DNA of 64,000 nt from Halococcus hamelinensis 100A6. Its GTDB lineage: Archaea; Halobacteriota; Halobacteria; Halobacteriales; Halococcaceae. Under the pieces are notes generated by a model that was given only the letters and a program-made list of their open reading frames with translations, had not been told where the DNA came from and ran no database searches. The position numbers and the translations under genes are program-made. Positions 1 through 8,782 of this stretch are shown here, piece by piece (positions within the stretch are counted from its first letter, which is position 1; each line of letters opens with the position of its first letter). Where the stretch lies: assembly GCF_000336675.1 (NCBI RefSeq), contig NZ_AOMB01000010.1, forward strand, positions 1 to 64,000. The letters are read 5' to 3'.

Positions 1-642
1 CCCGCCGACCCCACCCCCAGCGACCGGATCAACAACAGCCGGATCGTCGGTGGGGTCATCGCGCTCACCGGGGTCGGGGTGGCGGTCTGGACCTTCGCGA
101 CCGACGGGCTGGCCGCGCTCAACCTCAACGTGATGAACTTCCTCTTCCTGTTCATCGGCCTCGCGCTGTTCACCAGCCCGGAGGCCTACGAGGACGAGTT
201 CGGCGAGGCGGTGCTGGCGACCAGCGGCATCATCCTCCAGTTCCCCTTCTACGCGGGCATCATCGGGATGATGAACGCCTCGGGTCTCTCGACGACGCTC
301 GCGGAGACCCTGGTCTCGGTCTCGACGCCGGCGACCTTCCCCGCGGTCGCGTGGATCACGGCGGGGATCATCAACTTCTTCGTGCCCTCCGGCGGCGGCG
401 AGTGGACCGTCATCGGCGAGACGATCCTGGGGGCCGCCGACCAGCTCGGGGTGCCGCCGGGCCAGGCGGTCGTCGCCTACGCGGTCGGCGACGCTCACAC
501 CAACCTCTTCCAGCCGTTCTGGGCGCTCCCGCTCCTCGGGATCACCGGGATGCGCGCCCGCGACGTCTTCGGCTACGCCGCGACGGTGATGCTGCTCCTG
601 ATACCGTTCCTCGCCGCGGCGCTCATCCTGATCCCGTACTGA
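1..642 (+). CDS. Short-chain fatty acid transporter (AtoE family), 3' part
   Basis: The reading frame is open from the first base to a TGA at 640-642, so only the C-terminal ~213 residues are present and the start lies left of the window. At least five hydrophobic segments are visible. The motif FFVPSGGGEWTVIGE followed by DAHTNLFQPFWALPLLGI is characteristic of the AtoE/TIGR00366 short-chain fatty acid uptake family. Proteins of this family sit in the cytoplasmic membrane and import acids such as acetoacetate or butyrate. The downstream methylmalonyl-CoA genes fit a short-chain acid catabolic setting, but that link is inferred from position only. Confidence 0.85.
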   Translation, partial: PADPTPSDRINNSRIVGGVIALTGVGVAVWTFATDGLAALNLNVMNFLFLFIGLALFTSPEAYEDEFGEAVLATSGIILQFPFYAGIIGMMNASGLSTTLAETLVSVSTPATFPAVAWITAGIINFFVPSGGGEWTVIGETILGAADQLGVPPGQAVVAYAVGDAHTNLFQPFWALPLLGITGMRARDVFGYAATVMLLLIPFLAAALILIPY

Positions 643-744
643 GCGCCCAACCGGAGCCCGTCCACATCGACGGCCCCCGCACCGGAAACGAACTCCGGAA
701 CGGTGCCGAAAACGCTTTTACTCGCCGGCGGTCCAACGGGTGGT

Positions 745-1317
745 ATGTACGTCCGGAACGCGAGAAACCACGAGGAAGTCTGGCTTCTGGACCACATCGA
801 GGCGATGGGGCTCGACGACGCGGCGTTCCGGTCGCGCGATTACGTCGTCGCGATCGACGAGGAGTCCGACGAGAAGGCGGGCTTCGGCCGCATCCGGGTC
901 CATCGCGCCGACGACCCCGCCTGCGAACTCACCGGTATCGGCGTCCTCGACGGATGGCGCGGCCAGGGTGTCGGAGCCCACGTCGTCGAGCGGTTGCTCG
1001 ACCGCGCGAGCGACGAGGGCTTCGAGACGGTCTACACCTTCACCGACCAGCCCGACTACCTCGACCAGTTCGGGTTCGAACGCGTCGACCCCGCGGACCT
1101 CCCGGCCGTGCTCGGGAGCCGCTTCGAGGCCAAACGCGAGACCATGCCGGACGCGGTGGCGCTCCGCCTGGCCGTCGAGTCGTTCTCGCTGCCCGAGCGC
1201 CTCCGCGAACGGTTCAAGCACGCCGCCCCCGCACACGAGGAGGGCGAGGTCGAGGAGTCACCGGAGGACTTCGGGATCGAGACCGAGAACACGACCTACA
1301 AGTACGACACCGGGTGA
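745..1317 (+). CDS. GNAT family N-acetyltransferase
   Basis: This 190-residue protein has one GNAT fold. The acetyl-CoA pyrophosphate-binding loop is the segment WRGQGVGAHVVERLL at about residues 71-85, preceded by the beta-4 segment LTGIGVLDG. The ATG at 745 is chosen because an AT-rich box (aaaacgctttta) lies about 33 bp upstream, as expected for a near-leaderless haloarchaeal transcript. An earlier in-frame ATG at 703 would place that box inside the gene. The last ~50 residues are acidic and less conserved in appearance. The substrate cannot be told from sequence. Confidence 0.85.
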   Translation: MYVRNARNHEEVWLLDHIEAMGLDDAAFRSRDYVVAIDEESDEKAGFGRIRVHRADDPACELTGIGVLDGWRGQGVGAHVVERLLDRASDEGFETVYTFTDQPDYLDQFGFERVDPADLPAVLGSRFEAKRETMPDAVALRLAVESFSLPERLRERFKHAAPAHEEGEVEESPEDFGIETENTTYKYDTG

Positions 1318-1365
1318 GCGGTTCGGCGAACAACCGTTAAGGTCGCGTCGGCCCGACCCCGGGGT

Positions 1366-3048
1366 ATGTTCGACCCCGACGACCTCGCCGCGATCCGGTC
1401 GGCGAAAGACGAGTGGGAGGACGACACCCTCGACCCCGTTCTCGACCGCTTCGGCGAGCGAAAGGAGGCGTTCACCACCGACACCGACGGCCACACCGTC
1501 GACCGGCTCTACACCCCCGACGACCTCGCTGACCACGAATACGACGAGGCGTTCGGCTTCCCCGGCGAGGAGCCGTTCACGCGCGGGGTCTACCCGACGA
1601 TGTACCGCGGGCGGCTCTGGACCATGCGCCAGTACGCCGGGATGGGGACGGCGAGGGAGACCAACGAGCGCTATCAGTACCTCATCGACGAGGGCCAGAC
1701 GGGACTGTCGATGGCCTTCGACCTGCCCACGCAGATGGGCTACGACTCGGACAACGAGATGGCGGCGGGCGAGGTCGGGAAGAGCGGGGTGGCGATCGAC
1801 TCGATCCACGACATGGAGACCGTCTTCGAGGGGATCTCGCTCGACGACGTCTCCACGAGCATGACCATCAACGCGCCCGCCTCGGTACTCTTGGCGATGT
1901 ACATCGCCGTCGGCGACCGGAAGGGCGTCCCGCGCGAGGAGCTCCGGGGGACCATCCAGAACGACGTGCTGAAGGAGTACGTCGCGCGCAACACCTACAT
2001 CTACCCGCCGGAGCCCTCGATGCGGATCATCACCGATATCTTCGAGTTCTGCGCCGAGGAGGTCCCGAACTTCAACACCATCTCGATCTCGGGCTACCAC
2101 ATCCGCGAGGCGGGCTCGTCGGCCGCCCAGGAGATCGCCTTCACCCTCGGCGACGGCATTCAGTACGTCGAGGCCGCGCTCGACGCAGGTCTCGCGGTCG
2201 AGGAGTTCGCGCCCCAGCTCTCCTTCTTCTTCGCGTCGTACAACAACGTCTTCGAGGAAGTGGCGAAGTTCCGGGCCGCCCGCCGGATGTGGGCCAAGAT
2301 CATGGACGAACGGTTCGGGACCGACGACCCCGACTCGAAGAAGCTCAAGTTCCACACGCAAACTGCCGGCTCGACCCTCACCGCCCAGCAGATCGACAAC
2401 AACGTGGTCAGAGTCGCCTACCAAGCGCTCGCGGCGGTGCTCGGCGGGACCCAGAGCCTCCACACCAACGGCAAGGACGAGGCGCTCGCGCTCCCGACCG
2501 AGAAATCCGTTCGCACGGCCCTCCGGACCCAGCAGATCCTCGCCCACGAGTCGGGTGCGGCCGACACCGTCGACCCGCTCGCGGGGAGCTACTACGTCGA
2601 GAGCCTGACCGACGAGTTGGAAGAGGAGGCCTTCGAGATCCTCGATACGGTCGACGAGAAGGGCGGGATGCTTCGGGCGATCGAGGACCAGTGGGTCCAG
2701 CGCCAGGTTCAAGACGTCGCCTTCGAGCGCCAGCGCGAGATCGACGAGGGCGAGCGAACCATCGTCGGCGTCAACGAGTACCAGGTCGACGAGGAGCCCG
2801 AGGTGGACATCGAGGAGGTCACCGAGGAGGACCAGGAGCGCCAGCGCGAACGCCTCCAAACGGTCCGCGACGAGCGCGACGACGAGGCCGCCGAGGACGC
2901 CCTCGCGGCGGTCCACGACGCCGCCGCAGGCGATGCGAACCTCATGCCGTACCTCGTCGACGCGGTGAAGGCCGAGGCCACCACCGGCGAGATCTGCGAC
3001 GCGATGCGCGAGGTCTTCGGCGAACACCAGGGCGGGGCGGCGCTGTGA
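1366..3048 (+). CDS. Methylmalonyl-CoA mutase, large (catalytic) subunit
   Basis: This 560-residue protein matches the TIM-barrel catalytic domain of methylmalonyl-CoA mutase, which interconverts (R)-methylmalonyl-CoA and succinyl-CoA. Recognisable segments are [20 protein letters not shown] near residue 70, the [18 protein letters not shown] loop and [15 protein letters not shown]. There is no C-terminal B12-binding domain (no DxHxxG). This is the normal archaeal arrangement, with the cobalamin subunit encoded separately and not in this window. The last ~100 residues are highly charged. The stop TGA overlaps the GTG start of the epimerase gene, so the two are probably translationally coupled. 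Confidence 0.95.
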   Translation: MFDPDDLAAIRSAKDEWEDDTLDPVLDRFGERKEAFTTDTDGHTVDRLYTPDDLADHEYDEAFGFPGEEPFTRGVYPTMYRGRLWTMRQYAGMGTARETNERYQYLIDEGQTGLSMAFDLPTQMGYDSDNEMAAGEVGKSGVAIDSIHDMETVFEGISLDDVSTSMTINAPASVLLAMYIAVGDRKGVPREELRGTIQNDVLKEYVARNTYIYPPEPSMRIITDIFEFCAEEVPNFNTISISGYHIREAGSSAAQEIAFTLGDGIQYVEAALDAGLAVEEFAPQLSFFFASYNNVFEEVAKFRAARRMWAKIMDERFGTDDPDSKKLKFHTQTAGSTLTAQQIDNNVVRVAYQALAAVLGGTQSLHTNGKDEALALPTEKSVRTALRTQQILAHESGAADTVDPLAGSYYVESLTDELEEEAFEILDTVDEKGGMLRAIEDQWVQRQVQDVAFERQREIDEGERTIVGVNEYQVDEEPEVDIEEVTEEDQERQRERLQTVRDERDDEAAEDALAAVHDAAAGDANLMPYLVDAVKAEATTGEICDAMREVFGEHQGGAAL

Positions 3049-3428
3049 ACTTCGACCACGCCGGCATCGCGACCGACGACGCCAGCGGCCTCGCCGACCG
3101 CTTTGCGACCCTCTTCGACATCCCAGTCGTCCACGAGGAGACCTTCGACGGCATGACCGTCGTCTTCCTCGACTGCGGGAACGGCTATTTCGAACTCCTC
3201 GAACCCGAGGACGGTGGCACCATCGCGCGTTATCTCGACTCCGATGGTCCGGGCATCCACCACCTCGCGCTCGCCACCGACGACATCCGGGCGGCGCTCG
3301 ACCGGGTCGTCGACCACGGCGTCGAACCGATCGACACCGACCCGCGACCCGGCGCGTGGGGCCACGAGGTGGCGTTTCTCCACCCGAAGTCGACGGGTGG
3401 GGTGCTGGTGGAACTGGTCCAGCATTAA
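3045..3428 (+). CDS. mce: Methylmalonyl-CoA epimerase (VOC family)
   Basis: A 127-residue vicinal-oxygen-chelate protein starts at GTG 3045, whose last bases form the mutase stop codon. It begins with the typical [11 protein letters not shown] segment carrying the first metal-ligand His. It continues through [10 protein letters not shown] and [14 protein letters not shown] (second His) to a terminal VLVELVQH with the glutamate ligand. It interconverts (S)- and (R)-methylmalonyl-CoA and supplies the mutase encoded just upstream. The length is normal for the family. The pair forms a two-gene operon for propionyl-CoA/odd-chain catabolism. Confidence 0.93.
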   Translation: MNFDHAGIATDDASGLADRFATLFDIPVVHEETFDGMTVVFLDCGNGYFELLEPEDGGTIARYLDSDGPGIHHLALATDDIRAALDRVVDHGVEPIDTDPRPGAWGHEVAFLHPKSTGGVLVELVQH

Positions 3429-3897
3429 CCGCCCCCACCTCCACCTTTCACGCCCCACCTTTTGCTGCACTCGTTCGCTTCGCTCACGGGTCACTCCGTT
3501 CCCCGTTCGCATCCGAGGTTCTCCCTTCGGTCGAACCTCGCGCCGCTCACTCGCTGGCAAAACGTGGATCAAAAGCCACCGGCAGAGCGTAACTCTGCCG
3601 AGCCTGCGTTCGTTCCACTCACGCAGACCGCGTCACCCCACTCGCTTTCGCTCGGGGGTTCCTTGGCCCGCTCGCTCGGCTCCGCCTCGCTCGCGGTACG
3701 ATTACTCACCAACCGCCGACCGCCCCGCACAGCACCGCCTCCGCCGAAGCCCTCACTCGCTCCGCTCGTTCGCCCTTCACCCGCCAGGGACCGCCCCCGC
3801 GACCGCGCCACAACAGCCGCCGCACCGCGGCCGCGGGCCGCACCGCCCGCCGGCGGGCGACCTCCGGGCTTTTAGTCACCCGTTCCCAAGGGGAGCT
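3429..3897 (+). repeat. Gene-free stretch with modular intergenic repeat, copy R1
   Basis: No gene is supported here. Module A occupies 3455-3576: it begins CCACCTTTTGCTGC and ends with GCTGGCAAAA then TGGATCAAAAGC, and its ends form an inverted repeat. The interior holds short hairpins such as CGAGGTT...AACCTCG. Next come a hairpin GGCAGAG/CTCTGCC just after 3576, module E (3668-3702, ending TCGCTCGCGGTACG) and module B (about 3727-3760, CCGCACAGCACCGCC...GAAGCCCTC). The rest is C-rich low-complexity DNA. Open frames across it are by-products of the repeats. Confidence 0.75.
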
Positions 3898-4590
3898 ATG
3901 CGCGTCGCGCTCCTCTCCGTCGGCGACGAACTCCTCGCGGGCGACACCGTCAACACCAACGCGGCGTGGCTCGGCGAGCACCTCACCGCACGCGGCGTCG
4001 CGGTCGTCCGCTCGGTCGTAGTCCCCGACGACATCGACACCATCGCCGAGACCATCCGCGACCTCCACGAGCGCGCCGACGCCGTCCTCATCACCGGCGG
4101 TCTCGGCCCGACCCACGACGACCTCACGATGGACGCGGTGGCGGCGGCCTTCGACCGCGACCTCGAAACCAACGACGAGGCGGTCGACTGGCTCGAAGAA
4201 CACGGTGGCTACCACAGCGACGACCTCGCAGAAGGCACCGCGGCACTCCCGACCGGCGCGCGCGTCCTCCACAACGAGGCTGGCGTCGCGCCGGGCTGCG
4301 TCGTCGAGTCGACCTACGTCTTCCCGGGGGTCCCCGACGAGATGCACGCGATGTTCGAGGGCGTCGCCGAGGAGTTTTCGGGAACGATCCAATCCGTGGA
4401 GTTCGTCCACGTCGACGAGCCCGAGAGCGCGCTGCTCGACCGCTTCGAGGAGCTTCGCGACCGCTTCGACGTCACCCTCGGGAGCTATCCCGGCGATCAC
4501 GTCCGGGTCAAGATCCAGAGCCCGAACGAGGAGACGGCGAAGTCGGCGGCCGACTGGCTGGCCGACCGCGTCGACCTCGTCGAGGAGTGA
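3898..4590 (+). CDS. Molybdopterin-binding domain (CinA/MoaB-like) protein
   Basis: This 230-residue protein consists mainly of one MoCF/molybdopterin-binding domain. The N-terminal segment is VGDELLAGDTVNTN, the central motif TGGLGPTHDDLTMDAVA (about residues 64-80) binds the pterin/nucleotide phosphate, and PGVPDEM lies near residue 143. It corresponds to the N-terminal domain of CinA-type proteins without the C-terminal deamidase domain. The ATG at 3898 is the first Met before the conserved strand. A paralogue of nearly the same layout is encoded at 22155-22877. The exact role (cofactor handling or nucleotide pyrophosphatase) is not established by the sequence. Confidence 0.85.
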   Translation: MRVALLSVGDELLAGDTVNTNAAWLGEHLTARGVAVVRSVVVPDDIDTIAETIRDLHERADAVLITGGLGPTHDDLTMDAVAAAFDRDLETNDEAVDWLEEHGGYHSDDLAEGTAALPTGARVLHNEAGVAPGCVVESTYVFPGVPDEMHAMFEGVAEEFSGTIQSVEFVHVDEPESALLDRFEELRDRFDVTLGSYPGDHVRVKIQSPNEETAKSAADWLADRVDLVEE

Positions 4591-4596
4591 GCCCGG

Positions 4597-4716
4597 TCAG
4601 CGGTAGAGGTACGCCACCCACGCGATCACGAGCGCGATCCCCGCGATGGTGACGACGAAGCCCGCGCCGTTGATGACCCCGGTCTGGACACCCTCTTGGA
4701 GGACGAGTCCGTTCAT
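4597..4716 (-). CDS. Small single-pass membrane protein, 39 residues
   Basis: A short frame on the minus strand runs from ATG at 4716 to TGA at 4597-4599. The product begins MNGLVLQEGVQ and then has one long hydrophobic segment (about residues 16-37, GAGFVVTIAGIALVIAWVAY), ending LYR. It fills the gap between the CinA-like gene and the NAD kinase gene with 6 bp to spare on one side. The composition (one clean transmembrane helix, positive end) is unlike a chance frame in this GC-rich DNA. I do not recognise a family, and the function is unknown. Confidence 0.55.
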   Translation of the reverse strand: MNGLVLQEGVQTGVINGAGFVVTIAGIALVIAWVAYLYR

Positions 4717-4791
4717 GGGGGGAGTTACGCCCCCGGTGGCTTATGTGGTTCGAGTCGGACGGCTTTTGCCGATTCCTTCCCTACCCGACGC

Positions 4792-5874
4792 ATGCGACGC
4801 GTGGGCTTCGTGGTCAACCCGGTCGCCGGGATGGGCGGCCGAGTCGGCCTGAAGGGAACCGATGGCAAAGTCGAGGAAGCCCGCGAGCGCGGAGCCGAAC
4901 CACGCGCCCCCGACCGCGCCCGCGAGGCGCTCGATTCCCTGGCGAGCCACGCCGACGAGGTCGAGCTTCTCGCCGCGGGCGGCGGGATGGGCGCGAGGGT
5001 GGCGCGAGCGGCGGGTTTCGACCCCGAGGTCGTGACCGACCCGCCCGAGGAAACCGCCGCCGACGACACCCGCACAGCAACCGAGACGTTCGCCGAGCGC
5101 GACGTGGACCTCGTGCTGTTCGTCGGGGGCGACGGCACCGCGGTCGACGTGGCCGAAACCCTCACCGAATCCGACCCCTCGATCCCGGTCCTCGGGGTGC
5201 CCGCCGGGGTCAAGATCTACTCGTCCGTCTTCGCGGTCTCGCCGCGCGCGGCGGGCCGGATCGCGGCGACCTTCGAGCGAACGGAGTCCCGCGAAGTCAA
5301 CGACATCGACGAGGACGAGTACCGCGCGGGCGAGGTCCACACCGAGCTCAAGGCGCTCGTCGAGGTCCCGGTCGCCGAGGAGGTCCAATCCAGCAAACAG
5401 CTCGCGGGCGGCACGGTCGAAACCCTCGCGGCGGGCGTGGTGGCGAGCGTCGAAACGGGTACGACCTACGTCCTCGGACCGGGCAGCACCCTCGGCGCGA
5501 TAAAGCAGGAACTCGGGTTCGAGGGCACCTCGCTCGGCGTCGACGTCTGGCGGGCGGGCGAATCGGGCGAGAGCGGCGAACTGCTCGTGCTCGACGGCAG
5601 TGCCGACGAGATCGAAGCAGCCCTCGGCGAGCGCAACGTCGTGGTGGTCTCGCCGATCGGCGGCCAGGGCTTCGTCTTCGGCCGCGGCAACCAGCAGATC
5701 GCGCCCGCCGTGCTCCGGCGCTCCGAGGTCGAAGTCGTGGCCTCGCGCCGCAAGCTCGACGGCATCGGCGTGCTCAGAGTCGATACCGGCGACCCCGACC
5801 TCGACGACGACCTTCGGGGCTGGCGGAAGGTTCGAACTGGACGGTTCGAACGCCGGATGATGAAGGTCGTATAG
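4792..5874 (+). CDS. ATP-NAD kinase family protein
   Basis: This 360-residue cytoplasmic protein resembles archaeal ATP-NAD kinase/AcoX-type enzymes that phosphorylate NAD to NADP. The N-terminal VGFVVNPVAGMGGRVGLKGT is typical of this branch. The diagnostic GGDGT motif (residues 112-116) in VLFVGGDGTAVDV binds the nucleotide phosphate, and GVPAGVKIYSSVFAVSP follows. A C-terminal segment with SPIGGQGFVFGRGNQQIAP is also family-typical. The ATG at 4792 directly precedes the conserved first strand; the AT-rich GGCTTTTGCC lies about 30 bp upstream. Confidence 0.88.
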   Translation: MRRVGFVVNPVAGMGGRVGLKGTDGKVEEARERGAEPRAPDRAREALDSLASHADEVELLAAGGGMGARVARAAGFDPEVVTDPPEETAADDTRTATETFAERDVDLVLFVGGDGTAVDVAETLTESDPSIPVLGVPAGVKIYSSVFAVSPRAAGRIAATFERTESREVNDIDEDEYRAGEVHTELKALVEVPVAEEVQSSKQLAGGTVETLAAGVVASVETGTTYVLGPGSTLGAIKQELGFEGTSLGVDVWRAGESGESGELLVLDGSADEIEAALGERNVVVVSPIGGQGFVFGRGNQQIAPAVLRRSEVEVVASRRKLDGIGVLRVDTGDPDLDDDLRGWRKVRTGRFERRMMKVV

Positions 5875-5906
5875 CGCCGTCCGGGATGCGGAGCCGCTGA
5901 CCGCGA

Positions 5907-7001
5907 CTACTCGTCGGTCAGTACCTGAACGTCGTCCGTGTCGAACGCCAGACGAACGGTTCCCTCCGGCGGCCGTCGCCCGCCGGTCTTGACGAGTACC
6001 GATCGGTCGTTCCAGCGACAGTGGAGCCGATAGGCGTCGCCGAGGAACTCCCGGCTCTCGACCGTCGCGGTCATCGTCGTGGCGGCCGCCCCCGACGATC
6101 CCACGTCCCCATCGGTCACTCGGATAGCCTCGGGACGAACGCAGAGCGTCACCGGCCTTCCCGCCGAAACGTCCGACGCGTTCGGGAGCGTGACGTCGAG
6201 CCCGTCGACCGACGCTCGGGGTGGATCCGTACCCGTGATCTCCGCCTCGAAGCGGTTGTTGTCGCCGACGAACTCGGCGACGAAGCGCGAGGCGGGTTCG
6301 CGGTAGACCCGTTCGGGGGTGTCGACCTGTTCGATCCGGCCGTCGTTGACCACCGCGACTCGATCGCTGACCGCGAGCGCCTCGGCCTGGTCGTGAGTGA
6401 CGTATATCGTCGTAATCTCGAGGTCGCGCTGGATCGCCTTGAGCGTGACTCGGAGCCGCTCGCGGAGGCGCGCGTCGAGCGCCGAGAGGGGTTCGTCGAG
6501 CAGCAGTACGTCGGGTCCCGGCGCGAGCGCGCGGGCGAGCGCGACGCGCTGTTGCTGGCCGCCCGAGAGCGCGTCGGGGTCGCGCTCGGCCATGTCGGCC
6601 ATGTCCACCAGCGAGAGGAGGTCGTCGACGCGCTCGCGGGTCGTGACCTCACCCGGTGGGTCGTGGAATCGCAGGCCGTAGCCGACGTTTTCGCGAACCG
6701 AGAGGTGGGGAAAGAGCGCGTAGTTCTGGAACACGACGCCGACGTTCCGGTCCTCCGGCGGGACCCCACCCATCTCCCGGCCGCCGATCCGAACCGCCCC
6801 CGTCGCGGGCGTCTCGAAGCCCGCTATCGCCCGCAGGGTCGTGGTCTTGCCACAGCCCGACGGCCCGACGAGGGTGAAGAACTCCCCGTCTTCGACCGCG
6901 AGCGAGACATCGCGGAGCGCGGCGACGTCCCCGAACCGAACGGTCACGTCGTCGAGTTCGACGCCTGTCGGGTTCGTGTCGGCGGGCCCGCGCTCGCTCA
7001 C
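5907..7001 (-). CDS. ABC transporter ATP-binding protein (PotA/ThiQ type)
   Basis: This 364-residue ATPase has Walker A GPSGCGKTT (46-54), Q-loop QNYALFPHL, signature LSGGQQQRVALARAL, Walker B LLLDEPLSALD and switch histidine YVTHDQ. A C-terminal TOBE-like region of ~120 residues follows. It energises import through the permease encoded upstream. The GTG start at 7001 overlaps the permease stop (GTGA), showing translational coupling. It is the last gene of the three-gene substrate-binding protein, permease, ATPase operon. The substrate is assigned from the binding protein. Confidence 0.92.
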   Translation of the reverse strand: MSERGPADTNPTGVELDDVTVRFGDVAALRDVSLAVEDGEFFTLVGPSGCGKTTTLRAIAGFETPATGAVRIGGREMGGVPPEDRNVGVVFQNYALFPHLSVRENVGYGLRFHDPPGEVTTRERVDDLLSLVDMADMAERDPDALSGGQQQRVALARALAPGPDVLLLDEPLSALDARLRERLRVTLKAIQRDLEITTIYVTHDQAEALAVSDRVAVVNDGRIEQVDTPERVYREPASRFVAEFVGDNNRFEAEITGTDPPRASVDGLDVTLPNASDVSAGRPVTLCVRPEAIRVTDGDVGSSGAAATTMTATVESREFLGDAYRLHCRWNDRSVLVKTGGRRPPEGTVRLAFDTDDVQVLTDE

Positions 7002-8782
7002 GGCTGCCACCGCCCGCCGAGTCGGTCGATCACGAGGAAGCTCGCCGCGGTCACGAGCAGTAGTACCGTGCCCATCGCGGTCGCGGGACCGAGGCTCGGG
7101 CCCACGGACCGGTTGCCGATGTAGCGTTCGAGCGCCACGGGCATCGTGTAGGTGTTCACGCCCTGGGAGAGGAGGACCGTCGAGTCGAACTCCCCGATCG
7201 AGATCGCGAACGCGAAGGCGGCCCCCGCGAGGACGGCCGCCGCCACCAGCGGGAGTTCGACGTCGACCAGGACTCGAAGTCGGCTCGCGCCGAGCGAGCG
7301 CGCCGAATCGAGCAGCCGGGAATCGATTCCGGAGAGGGCGGGCGTGACGTTCCGGCTCACGAACGGGTAGGCCGCGACGGCGTGGGCGAGCACGATGGCG
7401 ACCGGCCCGCTCGCGACGAGGCGGTGGCCGGCAACCGTCGTCCCGAACACCAGCGTCTGGAGCATCCCGAGACCGACCACGACGCCGCTGACCGCGAGCG
7501 GCGCGCTCATCAGGGTCTCGGCGATCCTGGACCCGCGACCGCCCCGCGCCGCGAGCACCGAGACCACCACCCCCATCGGCACCGCGAGGAGGAGGGTGCC
7601 GAGGCCGAAGAGAAGGGAGTTCCGGACCGCGGGCAGCGGTCGTATCGTCCCGACGGCGGTCGCGGCCTGCTGGCGCGCGAGGAAGGCGTAGTTCGCCGTC
7701 GTGAGTCCCCCCGAACCGGTGAGGCTCTCGACCACCATGCTCGCGAGCGGGCCGACGAACAGGATCACCACGACGATCCCGTAGGCGAACAGCCCGACTC
7801 GAACCGGGTCGCGGAGGGTGCGCCACCCAATCGAGAGTCGGTGGCGCGAAAGCGTCGTGGTCCCACGCGAGCGGACCTGTCGTGCCTCGTATCTGAGGTA
7901 GAGGTAGGTCAACGAGAGCGAGAGCACCGTCTCGATGGTGCCGAGGGTGGCGGCCTCGCCCAGCGCGAGGTCCTGGACTCGGGCGTAGAGCCAGACCTCG
8001 ACGGTGGCGAGCTGGAGCCCGCCGAGCGCGAGCACGATCGGAAAGGAGAGGAAGGTGAAGACGAACGTCAGCAGCGCCGCGGTGAGGACCGCGGGAACGA
8101 GTTCGGGCAGCACCACGTCGCGAAACGCTCTGAGTCGGGACGCGCCGAGCGACCGCGCGCTCTCGACTCGGCGGGCGTCGACCGACTCCCAGGCCGTGGT
8201 CACGAGCCGCGTCACGAGCGGCGCGTTGTAGAAGGCGTGGGCGAGCACGACCGCCTTGAGAGTGAACAGCACGCCGCCGACCGGGCCGAGGCCCACGATC
8301 GAGAGGAGATCGTTGAGCAGGCCGTTCCGCCCGAACATCGCGAGGAACCCGACCGCGACCATGATCGAGGGGAGCACGAACGGCACGATCGTGAGCGAGC
8401 GGAGGGTTCGCCGGCCGACGAACTCGTACCGCGCGAGGAGGTACGCGCCCGGTAGCCCGACGAGCACGCTCGCCACCGTCGAGAGCGCGGCCTGCCAGGC
8501 CGTGAAGCCGAACAGTCCGAACTCCACCGATGGAAAACCGGCCCGAACCCAGCCACCGAGACCCGCGGGCACCCCGAACGGGTCGCGCACCGTGCCGGCC
8601 AACATCCCCGTGTAGAAGGGGTCGCCGAGGACGTCCGCGAGCGGGCCGAGGGTGAGCCGACCGCCCCGCACGACGGCCGCGACGAGGACGCTGCCCACCG
8701 GGTAGTAGAACACGACGAGGAGTATCGCGAACGTCGCGACGACCCCGACCGGGAGCGCGAGGCGCTCCGCCCGCCGCGCCAT
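6998..8782 (-). CDS. thiP: ABC transporter permease, fused two-domain (ThiP type)
   Basis: This 594-residue membrane protein contains two tandem permease domains of about six helices each. Each has an EAA coupling loop: ESARSLGASRLRAFRDVVLP in the first half and DSARSLGASRLRVLVDVELP in the second. This fused organisation is typical of thiamine (ThiP) and iron (FbpB/SfuB) importers. Its ATG overlaps the stop codon of the substrate-binding protein gene, and its stop overlaps the ATPase start. The thiamine assignment rests on the adjacent binding protein. Iron or another small solute is the main alternative. Confidence 0.88.
   Translation of the reverse strand: MARRAERLALPVGVVATFAILLVVFYYPVGSVLVAAVVRGGRLTLGPLADVLGDPFYTGMLAGTVRDPFGVPAGLGGWVRAGFPSVEFGLFGFTAWQAALSTVASVLVGLPGAYLLARYEFVGRRTLRSLTIVPFVLPSIMVAVGFLAMFGRNGLLNDLLSIVGLGPVGGVLFTLKAVVLAHAFYNAPLVTRLVTTAWESVDARRVESARSLGASRLRAFRDVVLPELVPAVLTAALLTFVFTFLSFPIVLALGGLQLATVEVWLYARVQDLALGEAATLGTIETVLSLSLTYLYLRYEARQVRSRGTTTLSRHRLSIGWRTLRDPVRVGLFAYGIVVVILFVGPLASMVVESLTGSGGLTTANYAFLARQQAATAVGTIRPLPAVRNSLLFGLGTLLLAVPMGVVVSVLAARGGRGSRIAETLMSAPLAVSGVVVGLGMLQTLVFGTTVAGHRLVASGPVAIVLAHAVAAYPFVSRNVTPALSGIDSRLLDSARSLGASRLRVLVDVELPLVAAAVLAGAAFAFAISIGEFDSTVLLSQGVNTYTMPVALERYIGNRSVGPSLGPATAMGTVLLLVTAASFLVIDRLGGRWQP

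Noticed and set aside
1366-3048. Truncation of methylmalonyl-CoA mutase.
   Set aside because: The missing B12 domain is expected in archaea, where it is a separate subunit. The catalytic domain is complete and overlaps the epimerase start.
1258-3444. A 728-residue open frame on the minus strand across the mutase and epimerase genes.
   Set aside because: It is antisense to clearly recognisable enzymes, is Arg/Gly/Val-rich without motifs, and results from high GC and lack of stop codons. The same applies to the long frames at 15061-17154, 18030-20117, 34691-35680 (upstream part) and 35680-37287.
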